64,000 nucleotides of DNA from Actinosynnema sp042752395 (GTDB taxonomy: Bacteria > Actinomycetota > Actinomycetes > Mycobacteriales > Pseudonocardiaceae): NCBI RefSeq assembly GCF_042752395.1, contig NZ_JBHYXZ010000013.1, positions 28,652 to 92,651 on the forward strand. Reading direction: 5' to 3'. A program made the position numbers and the translations under genes. The notes beneath the pieces are model-generated. The model was not told the origin of the DNA. It was given only the letters and a program-made list of their open reading frames with translations, and ran no database searches. Below are positions 49,353 through 57,294 of this stretch, piece after piece (positions within the stretch are counted from its first letter, which is position 1; each line of letters begins with the position of its first letter).

Positions 49353-50531
49353 TCAGGAGTGGGCCGAGCGCCACGCCGCGATCACGGCGAGCGCCTGGTC
49401 CGGGTTGAGCCGGGGGTCGCAGAGGCTCGTGTACGGGCCGGTGGGGAACCCGTCCCACCCGCACTCCTCGACCTCGTCCGGCGTGGTTTCCAGGTGCAGG
49501 CCGCCGGCCACCCCGCCGGCGACGTGCACGGTCGCCAGGAAGTCCGCGACCTCGCGGACCACCGTGTCGACCAGTCGGGTCTTGCGGCCGTCGGGCGCGA
49601 CGACCGTGTTGCCGTGCATCGGGTCGCACAGCCAGATCACCGGGTGGCCCGCCGCCCGGACCGCGGCCACCAGGCCCGGCAGCAGCCCGGACACCCGGTC
49701 CGCGCCGAGCCGGGCGATCAGCGTCAGCCGGCCGGGCTCGCGGTCCGGGTCCAGCCGCTCGCACAGCGCCAGCAGCTCGTCCCGCCCCAGGCCCGGCCCG
49801 ACCTTGCAGGCCACCGGGTTGGCGACCGACGCGAGCAGCCGGACGTGCGCGCCGTCCACGGCCCGGGTCCGGTCGCCGACCCACGGCCAGTGCGTGGACG
49901 TGAGCAGCGGGACGCCCCGGTCGTCCAAGCGCACGAGCGGCAGCTCGTAGTCCAGGACCAGCGCCTCGTGGCTCGTCCACAGCGCCGGGTGCCGGCGGCG
50001 CAGGTGCGCCGCGGCCGACCGCGCCGCGTGGTAGCCGGCGATCAGCCGCGCCGGGTCGGCCTGCCTGGCCCGCGCGTCCGGCTGCGGCGCGTTGACCAGG
50101 TCGCCCCGGTACACCGGCAGCTCGACGCCGTCGACCACCTCGGTCGGCCGCGACCGCGGCTTGGCGAACTGCCCGGCCAGCCGGCCGACCCGCACCACCG
50201 GGCGGTCACCGCCCAGCGCCCCGGCCAGCCGGTCCACCAGCGCCGCCTTGCGCGACACGGGCCCCGGACCGCACTCGGCGAACGGCTCGGCGCAGTCACC
50301 GGCCTGCACCACGAGCCGCCGACCGGCCGCGACCTCGGCCAGCTCGGACCGCAGCGCGGCGACCTCGGCCGCCGTGACGAGGCCCGGCAGCCGCGCCAGG
50401 CGGGCGCGGAAGGCCCGCGCCCGGCGGTCGGGCCACGGCGGCTGCTGCGCGGCCGGCAGCGATCCCCAGGCTGCCGCCGCCCACTCGGACGACGCCCTCG
50501 CGTCGTTGCGCGGAACGGGTTCCGTGGACAC
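49353..50531 (-). CDS. class II DAHP synthase
   Basis: 392 aa. Motifs of the plant-type/class II family: LVVQAGDCAEPFAECG, RVGRLAGQFAKPRS, VGDRTRAVDGAHVRLL, ANPVACKVGP, ARLGADRV, IWLCDPMHGNT. It joins PEP and erythrose 4-phosphate in the first shikimate step. It is shorter than the housekeeping ~460-aa form and resembles the versions in secondary-metabolite clusters (PhzC-like). GTG 50531 has GGAGG 8 nt upstream. It is first in the operon with chorismatase, so its role is to boost chorismate for the downstream enzyme. Confidence 0.92.
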   Translation of the reverse strand: MSTEPVPRNDARASSEWAAAAWGSLPAAQQPPWPDRRARAFRARLARLPGLVTAAEVAALRSELAEVAAGRRLVVQAGDCAEPFAECGPGPVSRKAALVDRLAGALGGDRPVVRVGRLAGQFAKPRSRPTEVVDGVELPVYRGDLVNAPQPDARARQADPARLIAGYHAARSAAAHLRRRHPALWTSHEALVLDYELPLVRLDDRGVPLLTSTHWPWVGDRTRAVDGAHVRLLASVANPVACKVGPGLGRDELLALCERLDPDREPGRLTLIARLGADRVSGLLPGLVAAVRAAGHPVIWLCDPMHGNTVVAPDGRKTRLVDTVVREVADFLATVHVAGGVAGGLHLETTPDEVEECGWDGFPTGPYTSLCDPRLNPDQALAVIAAWRSAHS

Positions 50532-50796
50532 TCTCGGACCTCCGTCGATCAATTTCCCCCGGCTGGTTTCGTGGACAATGGTTCCGATTCGCGCGGGTCT
50601 TTTCGTCGGTCCGGGGGAGGATTCACGCGGTCCGCTTTCCCGTGCTGCGTCGCCCGATCGAGGTAAACCGGCAGGGGGATCGTCAAGCTACGACGCCGGG
50701 TGGACGATATGTCGCAGAGGGGGTGATCCCATTGTTCGCGACCGCTCGGGAAATGGCGGCGCGTCGAACGCGGGGTCGCGGGACGGGGGAGGAAAA

Positions 50797-51354
50797 GTGA
50801 CGGGTTCCAACGTGCCTCTGGTGGTGTCGGTCCAGGCACACGGATTCGAGGAGAAGCCCTGGGAGGGCCACCTGGCCACCGGGGTGCTGGTGGCGCCGGA
50901 CGAGGTGCTGGTGCCGTCCGCGCCGGCGGAGCTGGCCGAGGCGACCGGGGGGCTCGACCTGCTCCTGCTGCCGCTGCCGCTCGACGAGGGGCGGCGGATC
51001 GAGCGGCTGCCCGTCGAGGGCGTGCTGCTGTCCGCCACCCGCGAGGGCGGCGACGAGCGGCTGGCCGTGCTGCGGGTGGGCAACCCGTCGCGGCACGCGC
51101 CGCAGGTGCGGCCGTTCCGCGGCACGGACCTGGACGAGGCCGTGCGCGCGCACGACGGCGACCTGTGGGCGGCGCTGGAGGCCGTCGACGCGGTGTCGCC
51201 GGGCGTGCGGGACGCGATCACGCCGGACCTGCTGCGGCAGGCGGCCGCGGTCGAGGAGGCGCAGCGCGCGCCCCGCCGCGACGAGCACTCGTTGGCGCCC
51301 GGACCGGCGTCGCTGTGCCCGGTCATCAAGGCGTGCATCCTCCCCACGTCATGA
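50797..51354 (+). CDS. degenerate trypsin-like protein with two-Cys C-terminal tail
   Basis: 185 aa from GTG 50797 with GGAGG 6 nt upstream. The start VVSVQAHGFEEKPWEGHLATGVLVAPDEVLVP follows the first strands of S1 proteases, but the usual TAAHC is replaced by VPSAPA, and no Asp or GDSGGP Ser motif is present, so it cannot be an active trypsin. The C-terminus ends SLCPVIKACILPTS with two Cys five residues apart. There is no signal peptide. Its TGA overlaps the ATG of the kinase gene (ATGA). The role is unknown: possibly a ligand-binding partner of the kinase, or a peptide precursor. Confidence 0.7.
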   Translation: MTGSNVPLVVSVQAHGFEEKPWEGHLATGVLVAPDEVLVPSAPAELAEATGGLDLLLLPLPLDEGRRIERLPVEGVLLSATREGGDERLAVLRVGNPSRHAPQVRPFRGTDLDEAVRAHDGDLWAALEAVDAVSPGVRDAITPDLLRQAAAVEEAQRAPRRDEHSLAPGPASLCPVIKACILPTS

Positions 51355-52565
51355 GCGGGAGGCGCACCGGGTGGTTGTCCCGGCAGGTCGCGGTCGACGT
51401 CGCGCTGGCGGCGTCGACCGCGGCGCTGGACCTCATGCTGTTCTCCACGATCAGCAACGAGAAGTCCGCCGGCGTGAACCACCTGCCGGCCATCGTCGTC
51501 ACCCTGACCGGCTTCCTGGCCCTGTGCGTCCGCCGCCGGTACCCGGTGCCGGTGTTCGGCGTGGTGTGGGCGTGCGCGGTGCTCGCCGCCCCGGTGAGCG
51601 GGATGGACTTCACGCCGACGGCGACGCCGTGCGTCGCGCTGTTCACCGTCGCGCTGCACCGGCCGAGCCGGGTCGCGATCGTCGCGCTGTTCGCGTGCGC
51701 GGTGCCCGCGTTGACGTCCGCGCTGCTGGAGGCCCGGTCGCGGACGCACGACGAGGCCGTGGTGGCGATGTACGCCACGCTGGTGTTCAACCTGATGCTC
51801 TACGGCTGCGTCTGGGCGGGCGGGCGGTGGGCCAGGCTGAGCCGGCAGCACGCCGACGACCTGGAGTTCCGCCGCCGTGTCGAGGCGCACGAGGCGGTGC
51901 TGGGGGAGCGCACCCGGATCGCCCGCGAGCTGCACGACATCGTGGCGCACTCGGTGACCGTGATGGTGCTGCAGGCGGCGGGCGCGCGGCGGGTGCTCGA
52001 CAGCGACCCGGCGCGGGTGCGCGACGCGCTCGGCCACATCGAGGACGCCGGCGAGCAGGCGATGGGGGAGCTGCGCCGGATGCTGACCGCGCTGCGGCTC
52101 AGCGACGACGACGGGACGGCGGACGGCGTGACCGGCCGCCCCCAACCCGGCCTGGCCGACGTGCGGCACCTGGTCGGCACGATCTCGGCGGCGGGCGTGC
52201 GGGTGCACACGCGGGTGGAGGGCGAGCCGCGCCGGCTGGCGGCGAGCGTGGACCTCGCCGCGTACCGCGTGGTGCAGGAGGCGTTGACGAACGTGACGAA
52301 GCACGTCGGTCCGGGCGCGGAGGTGGACGTGCGGCTGCGGTGGGAGGCGGAGGAGTTGGTCGTGGAGGTCGCGGACAACGGGCGGGGGCGGCGGCCGGAG
52401 CGCGCGCTGTCGACCCACCAGGGGCTCGTGGGGCTGCGGGAGCGGCTGGGGATCGTCGGGGGGAGGTTGGCGGCGGTGCCGCAGGCGGCGGGCGGGTTCC
52501 GGGTGACGGCCGTGCTGCCGGTCGTCGGCCCGGTGGCGGACGAGACCGTCCGCGAACCCCGGTGA
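51351..52565 (+). CDS. NarL-type sensor histidine kinase (HisKA_3)
   Basis: 404 aa. About five TM helices in the first 150 residues (DVALAASTAALDLMLF, LPAIVVTLTGFLALCV, VVWACAVLAAPVSG, VAIVALFACAVPALTS, MYATLVFNLMLYGCVW). Then HisKA_3 with RTRIARELHDIVAHSVTVM (His195) and a HATPase with VVQEALTNVTKH, ADNGRG and GLVGLRERLGIVGG. It is coupled to the protein before it and the regulator after it by 4-nt overlaps, so all three are made together. Confidence 0.9.
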   Translation: MSGRRTGWLSRQVAVDVALAASTAALDLMLFSTISNEKSAGVNHLPAIVVTLTGFLALCVRRRYPVPVFGVVWACAVLAAPVSGMDFTPTATPCVALFTVALHRPSRVAIVALFACAVPALTSALLEARSRTHDEAVVAMYATLVFNLMLYGCVWAGGRWARLSRQHADDLEFRRRVEAHEAVLGERTRIARELHDIVAHSVTVMVLQAAGARRVLDSDPARVRDALGHIEDAGEQAMGELRRMLTALRLSDDDGTADGVTGRPQPGLADVRHLVGTISAAGVRVHTRVEGEPRRLAASVDLAAYRVVQEALTNVTKHVGPGAEVDVRLRWEAEELVVEVADNGRGRRPERALSTHQGLVGLRERLGIVGGRLAAVPQAAGGFRVTAVLPVVGPVADETVREPR

Positions 52566-53263
52566 TCCGGGTGATGCTGGTGGACGACCAGCCACTGGTG
52601 CGGGCGGGGCTCGCGATGCTGCTCGACGCCGAGCCCGACATCGAGGTCGTGGCCGAGGCCGACGAGGGGGCCGGCGCGGTGGCGCGGGCCGTCGAGCTGC
52701 ACCCCGACGTGGTGCTGATGGACGTGCGGATGCCCGGCGTGGACGGGGTGGAGGCCACGCGGCGGATCATCGACGCCGACCCGGCGGGGGAGGACCACGC
52801 CACCAAGATCATCATTCTGACGACGTACCACGTGGACGAAGCCGTGTACGCGGCGCTGCGGGCGGGCGCGTCGGGGTTCCTGCTCAAGGACGCGGTGCCG
52901 AGGGAGCTGGTCGACGCGGTGCGCACGGTGGCGTCCGGCGAGGCGTGGCTGGACCCGACCGTCGCGAAAGGACTGATCCGCGAGTTCGCCGCCCGGCCCC
53001 GCAACCAGATGCCGACGTCGGCGGAGATGGGGGAGCTGACCGCGCGGGAGCGGGAGGTGCTGGTGCTCGTCGCGCACGGGTTGTCGAACCCGGAGATCGC
53101 CGCGCACCTCGTGGTGGGCGAGGCGACGGTGAAGACGCACCTGGGCCGGATCCTGATGAAGCTCGGGCTGCGGGACCGGGCGCAGGCGATCGCGGCGGCG
53201 TACCACAGCGGGCTGGTCGCGCCGGGCAGCAGCCCGCCGCCGCCCGCCGGCCGTCCGTCTTGA
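52562..53263 (+). CDS. LuxR/NarL-family response regulator
   Basis: 233 aa. Receiver with VVLMDVRMPGVDG (Asp54), ILTTYHVDEAVYAALRAGASGFLLKD, then the HTH LTAREREVLVLVAHGLSNPEIAAHL, VKTHLGRILMKLGLRDRAQAI. GTG 52562 overlaps the kinase stop. Target genes are not identified; the divergent DAHP synthase/chorismatase operon shares the promoter region 50532-50796 with this operon and is the obvious first candidate. Confidence 0.92.
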   Translation: MIRVMLVDDQPLVRAGLAMLLDAEPDIEVVAEADEGAGAVARAVELHPDVVLMDVRMPGVDGVEATRRIIDADPAGEDHATKIIILTTYHVDEAVYAALRAGASGFLLKDAVPRELVDAVRTVASGEAWLDPTVAKGLIREFAARPRNQMPTSAEMGELTAREREVLVLVAHGLSNPEIAAHLVVGEATVKTHLGRILMKLGLRDRAQAIAAAYHSGLVAPGSSPPPPAGRPS

Positions 53264-53308
53264 CCGTTACGGTGGGTTCGGCGCGGGTGTCGGGGCGGGG
53301 TGGCGCGG

Positions 53309-53314
53309 TACCGT
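53309..53314 (+). promoter_or_regulatory. -10 box of leaderless 157-aa gene
   Basis: TACCGT then 6 nt and GTG 53321; this favours GTG 53321 over the GTG at 53300. Confidence 0.45.
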
Positions 53315-53320
53315 GGACGG

Positions 53321-53794
53321 GTGCGCATCCTCCCGCGCCGGGCACACCGCCGTGCCGTGCCGACGAGCGTGATGCTCGACCCGGCCACGGCCGAACTCGT
53401 GCGGCTGGGCGCGTTGCTGGAGGTCGTGGTGCAGGCCGTGGCGTTGCAGGCCAGGGCCGAGGCGGTGATCGTGAGCTGCGCGCAGCCCGGCGACACGTCG
53501 TGGGAGATCGCGCGCACCGGGCGTGCCGTGGCGGGCCAGTACGGGCGGCTGACCGGCTGGGCGGCGGACCTCGTGTGGCAGACCGACCGCCCCCCGCCGC
53601 CGCAGCGGGTCGTGGAACTGCTGCGCTACCACCTGGGCATGCTGGACTGCGCGCTGAAGCTCGCGTTCCCCCGTTACCGCTCGGAACGCCTGGAACGCCG
53701 CCGCCTGGCGATGACGGGCCTGGGCGCACCGGCCCGCGAACTGCGCGACCTGGAAACCACCCTGCGCACCCGAATCACCACCCTGACCACGTGA
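53321..53794 (+). CDS. hypothetical helical protein
   Basis: 157 aa, not recognised. A basic start RILPRRAHRRAVPTS is followed by mostly helical segments (ATAELVRLGALLEVVVQAVALQARAEAVIV in parts, QRVVELLRYHLGMLDCALKLAF, RELRDLETTLRTRITTL). There is no signal peptide or TM segment. It follows the two-component genes by 57 bp with its own promoter, and is convergent with the GH3 gene across a repeat-rich terminator region. Confidence 0.65.
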   Translation: MRILPRRAHRRAVPTSVMLDPATAELVRLGALLEVVVQAVALQARAEAVIVSCAQPGDTSWEIARTGRAVAGQYGRLTGWAADLVWQTDRPPPPQRVVELLRYHLGMLDCALKLAFPRYRSERLERRRLAMTGLGAPARELRDLETTLRTRITTLTT

Positions 53795-53974
53795 GTCCTA
53801 CGTCCAGAACGCGCGTGTCCTACGTCCGGAACGCGCGTGTCCTACGTTGGGAACGCGTGTGTCCTACGTTCGCGTACCCCGAGTTGAACATTCAGGACGA
53901 CCGGCCTTGTTCCGAATGCTCAACTCGGGTGTTCCGAACGTAGGACACGCGTGACGCGAACGTAGGACTCGCGC
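53795..53974. repeat. 22-bp repeat array around a central hairpin
   Basis: Three plus-strand units of 22 bp (53795, 53817, 53839; each begins GTCCTACGT) and a partial fourth (53861) are followed by a central hairpin and two inverted units (53931-53952, 53953-53974). The whole array fills the space between two convergent genes. Confidence 0.85.
53878..53929. terminator. central hairpin, bidirectional terminator
   Basis: Arms 53878-53897 and 53910-53929 pair at 17 of 20 positions with a 12-nt loop. Each arm contains the GAGTTGAAC-type motif also found at 36942-37022. Confidence 0.75.
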
Positions 53975-53977
53975 GGG

Positions 53978-56900
53978 TCAGAAGGTGGTGCGGCCGTAGT
54001 TGTAGGGGTAGAGGGGGTTGCCGTAGGTGGTGGGGACCGGTTGGCCCGCGTCGATGCGGGCGCGGATCTCGGCACGTTGGGCGGCGGTCGCGCCGAGGTC
54101 GTAGGGCAGGTCCCAGTGCTCCACGGCGTCGGCCGGGACGTCCGTGCCGCCCGGACGCAGGACGTCGGACAGGGCACGCGGCAGTTGCCACGGCAGCCTG
54201 CCGGTCGGCGTGTAGTCGCCGAACAGGAGCGAGGCCAGGGCCGGACCCATCTCCTCACCGCCGCGGTACGTCACCACGATCGCGCTCGCCAGGTCGTGCC
54301 ACTCCGTGATCACGTACGGCCGCGGCAGCACCAGGGCCACGACCACCGGGATGCCCTGGCGGTGGAAGTCCTGGATCAGCGCCAGCTGGTCCGGCGGCAG
54401 GTACGGCTGCTCCTTCGGCCAGCTCGTCGCGTGCGTGTACGACGTCTCGCCGACCGCCACGATCGCGAGCTTCGGCGACGGCCCCGTGTCCTTGTGCACG
54501 TTCACCCCCGCCTGCGCGGCACGGGCGCGGATCGCCTCCAGCATCGTCTGCGACCCGTACTCCTGGTGGAAGTAGCTGGTCCAGATGCAGCACGCGGCGG
54601 TGTCGTCGGCCCGCGGCCCGGCCACCACGATGTTGTCGCCCCGGTTCAGCCGCACGGGCAGCACGCCGTTGGTGTTCTTCAACAACGTCATCGCCTCGCG
54701 CGACGCCTGGTTCGCCAGCGCCGCGTACTCCGGCTTGTGGAACCGGTACGGGCCGTTGACCGGGTCGCCGTACGGGTTCTCGAAGATCCCGAGCTTGAAC
54801 TTCAGCCGCAGCACGCGCCGCACCGCGTCGTCGATCCGCGCCGCGGGCACCGCCGAGGTGAACCCGGCGATGGTGAACCCGGGCGCACCGGGGTCCGCCC
54901 CGCCCATCACGTCCGACCCGGCGTTCGCCGCGCCGACCCACGAGCCCGACGGCAACCAGTCGGTCGTGATCAAGCCGGTGTAGCCGAGGTTCTGCCGCAG
55001 GTACGCGAGGATCTTCGCGCTGTCGCCCGCGCCCGGCCCGCCCGGGTCGAGCAGCGAGCTGCCCGCGTACCCCGGCATGATGTTGACCGCGCCCGCCTCC
55101 ATCGCGGCCCGGAACGGCGCGACGTGGTACTTGATCGTCACGTTGTCGAACACGATCAGCGCCTCGCCGCCCGCGCCCTCGCCCGGCCAGTGCTTCACCG
55201 TCGCCAGCACCGACGCCGGGTTCAGCTCCGGCCCGCCCTGCAACCCGGCCACCAGCGCGCGCACCTGGGCCGACGCGACCTCCGAGCTCTCGCCGTTGCC
55301 CTCCTGGATGCGCGGGTACAGCACCTTCGTGCCCACCTCGGCCAACGGCCCGAGCACACCGCGCGTGCCGACCTCCAGCTGCTCGCGCCGCTGCATGTCG
55401 CCGAGCTTGTAGTCCAGCGGGTAGTTCTTCGCCGCCGCCAACGCGCTCTGCAACGGGAACGTCGTCTTGTACCCGGCGATCGTGTCACCCGCCGACACGA
55501 ACGGGATGCCGAGCCGCGTCCCGCTCGACCCCAGCAACGCCGCGTGCAGGTCCTGTGCCTCCGCCGGCCCGAAGTGCCACCCCGACCGGGGGAACGCCTG
55601 GGCGTTGTAGAACATCTGGTACGCCTTCTCCTCGATCGTCATCCGACCGAGCAGGTCGTTCACCCGCGTCTCCACGGGCTGCCGCCAGTCCTCGTACGGC
55701 TCGATCGTGCCGTTCTTGTTCAGGTCACGGCTGCCGTTCACCACCCGCACGCCGTCCGCCACGGTCGTCACCGTCGGCAGGTACAGGCTGAACGTGCGGA
55801 TGTTCGACGCGCTCGTGGCCCCCGCGCCGTCCACCGCCACCACGAACCACTTGTACGTCCACCGGTCGGTGATGTCCCACGACGGCGTGTAGCTCGTGCC
55901 CGTCGGTTCCGCGACCTTGGTGTAGAGGTCGATCAGGTTGCCCGATGCGGTGAAGTCGTAGTCCGTGCGGCTGATGTTCAGCCACACCTGGTAGCGCACC
56001 GCACCCGGCACCGCCGCCCACGAGAACACCGGCCGGCGGGTGGTGGTGACCATCGCGTTGTCGGCGGGCGCGGACAGCGCGAACCGGCCGGTCACGGCGG
56101 GGGCCTTCGTCGGCGGCGACAACATCGGCGGGGTGCTCGCCGAGGTGTCCACCGTGCCGAACACCTGGAGTTCCCACAGCGACACGCCGTAGCCCGTGGC
56201 CCGCGCGGTGGCGAACAACCGCAGGTAACGACCCGTGCCGCTGACGGCGAGGCGTTCCGTGCCGCCCGCGCCGGTGGTGGTCGCGTAGACCTGCGTCCAG
56301 CTCACCGCGTCGTTCGACAGCTCGATCCGGTAGCCCTTGGCGTACGCGCCCTCCCAGTTCAGCACGACCTGGTTGACCGTCGCGACGCCGCCGAAGTCCA
56401 CCCGCAGCCACTGGTCGTCGGCGAACTGGCTGGACCAGCGGGTGGTGGTGCGGCCGTCCAGCGCCGCGGCGGGCGCGTTGCCGCCCTCCCACGTGGAGGC
56501 CGTGACCTGCTTGTACTGCGAGATCGGCGTGCCGGACGGGTTGGGGCCGCCGGTGGTGCCGTAGACCTGGAACTCCCACAGCGAGTAGCCGTAGCCGGTG
56601 GCGCGGGCCGTGCCGTACACCCGCACGTGCCGACCGGTGCCCGTGACGGCGATGTCCTGGGTCCCGCCGGTGGCGGCGGTCGCGGTGTGGATCGTGCTCC
56701 ACGTGACGCCGTCGGTGGAGGTCTGGAGCTGGAACGCGGTCGCGTACGCGGCCTCCCAGGTCAGCACCACGCGGTCGAGCGCCGCGGTCGCGCCGAGGTC
56801 CACGCTCACCCACTGCGGGTCGGTGAACGCGCTGGACCAGCGGGTGCCCGCGTTGCCGTCGGTGGCGGCGGACGCGGGGGTGCCCGCGTTCTCGACGGAG

Positions 56901-57049
56901 GAGGCGGTGGTCGGTTTGCCCTGCGACAGCAGGACTCCGGCCGCCCGCGCGTCGGGCGCGGTGGCGGCGAGCTGCCCCGCCACCAGGGCGGCGAGGACGG
57001 CGAGCAGGGGCAGGGCCCGGCGGCGTTGCCGGGCGAGCGCTTCGGGCAT
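53978..57049 (-). CDS. secreted GH3 glycosidase with two F5/8-type C domains
   Basis: 1023 aa. Signal peptide ends near PDARAAG. Two discoidin/CBM32-like domains (~38-170 and ~180-315: TTASSVENAGTPASAATDGN, TASTWEGGNAPAAALDGRTTTRWSS in blocks). A Fn3-like segment (~330-430) follows, then an EF-hand-like DLNKNGTIEPYEDW. The GH3 domain has MTIEEKAYQM, VKHWPGEG and the nucleophile region GLITTDWLPSG (Asp). The C-terminal GH3 part contains GVLPVRLNRGDNIVVAGP and the late TPTGRLPWQLPR. It likely removes beta-linked sugars from polysaccharides outside the cell. A LacI-type palindrome lies 79 bp upstream of ATG 57049. Confidence 0.9.
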   Translation of the reverse strand: MPEALARQRRRALPLLAVLAALVAGQLAATAPDARAAGVLLSQGKPTTASSVENAGTPASAATDGNAGTRWSSAFTDPQWVSVDLGATAALDRVVLTWEAAYATAFQLQTSTDGVTWSTIHTATAATGGTQDIAVTGTGRHVRVYGTARATGYGYSLWEFQVYGTTGGPNPSGTPISQYKQVTASTWEGGNAPAAALDGRTTTRWSSQFADDQWLRVDFGGVATVNQVVLNWEGAYAKGYRIELSNDAVSWTQVYATTTGAGGTERLAVSGTGRYLRLFATARATGYGVSLWELQVFGTVDTSASTPPMLSPPTKAPAVTGRFALSAPADNAMVTTTRRPVFSWAAVPGAVRYQVWLNISRTDYDFTASGNLIDLYTKVAEPTGTSYTPSWDITDRWTYKWFVVAVDGAGATSASNIRTFSLYLPTVTTVADGVRVVNGSRDLNKNGTIEPYEDWRQPVETRVNDLLGRMTIEEKAYQMFYNAQAFPRSGWHFGPAEAQDLHAALLGSSGTRLGIPFVSAGDTIAGYKTTFPLQSALAAAKNYPLDYKLGDMQRREQLEVGTRGVLGPLAEVGTKVLYPRIQEGNGESSEVASAQVRALVAGLQGGPELNPASVLATVKHWPGEGAGGEALIVFDNVTIKYHVAPFRAAMEAGAVNIMPGYAGSSLLDPGGPGAGDSAKILAYLRQNLGYTGLITTDWLPSGSWVGAANAGSDVMGGADPGAPGFTIAGFTSAVPAARIDDAVRRVLRLKFKLGIFENPYGDPVNGPYRFHKPEYAALANQASREAMTLLKNTNGVLPVRLNRGDNIVVAGPRADDTAACCIWTSYFHQEYGSQTMLEAIRARAAQAGVNVHKDTGPSPKLAIVAVGETSYTHATSWPKEQPYLPPDQLALIQDFHRQGIPVVVALVLPRPYVITEWHDLASAIVVTYRGGEEMGPALASLLFGDYTPTGRLPWQLPRALSDVLRPGGTDVPADAVEHWDLPYDLGATAAQRAEIRARIDAGQPVPTTYGNPLYPYNYGRTTF

Positions 57050-57127
57050 GGGGCGACTCCAGGCAGGGGGGAGCCGCGGCCGGTGTGCCGCCGGCCGCGG
57101 ACCGTCGAGGGACTGTCGGGGAACTTC

Positions 57128-57141
57128 GGAGAGCGCTCTCC
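57128..57141. promoter_or_regulatory. LacI-family (CebR-type) operator
   Basis: GGAGAGCGCTCTCC is a perfect 14-bp palindrome with the GAGCGCTC core used by actinomycete LacI-type sugar repressors such as CebR. It lies 79 bp upstream of the GH3 gene and 154 bp upstream of the divergent receiver-reductase gene. Confidence 0.6.
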
Positions 57142-57294
57142 CACAGCGAACTTCACCCGCCGTGCCCTCGTCAAGGGCGCGGGCGACCGGTTCTCGCGGC
57201 CCCCGCGGCCCCGTTCCGGTCCGGACGTGAGCGCCCGGTCCCGGCATCGGCGCACCTCGGGAGGGCGGCCCCGGACCGCTGGTTCAATGTGGAC

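Noticed and set aside
53795..53974. Possible CRISPR array
   Set aside because: The 22-bp units abut each other without spacers and have inverted copies around a hairpin; no cas genes are present.
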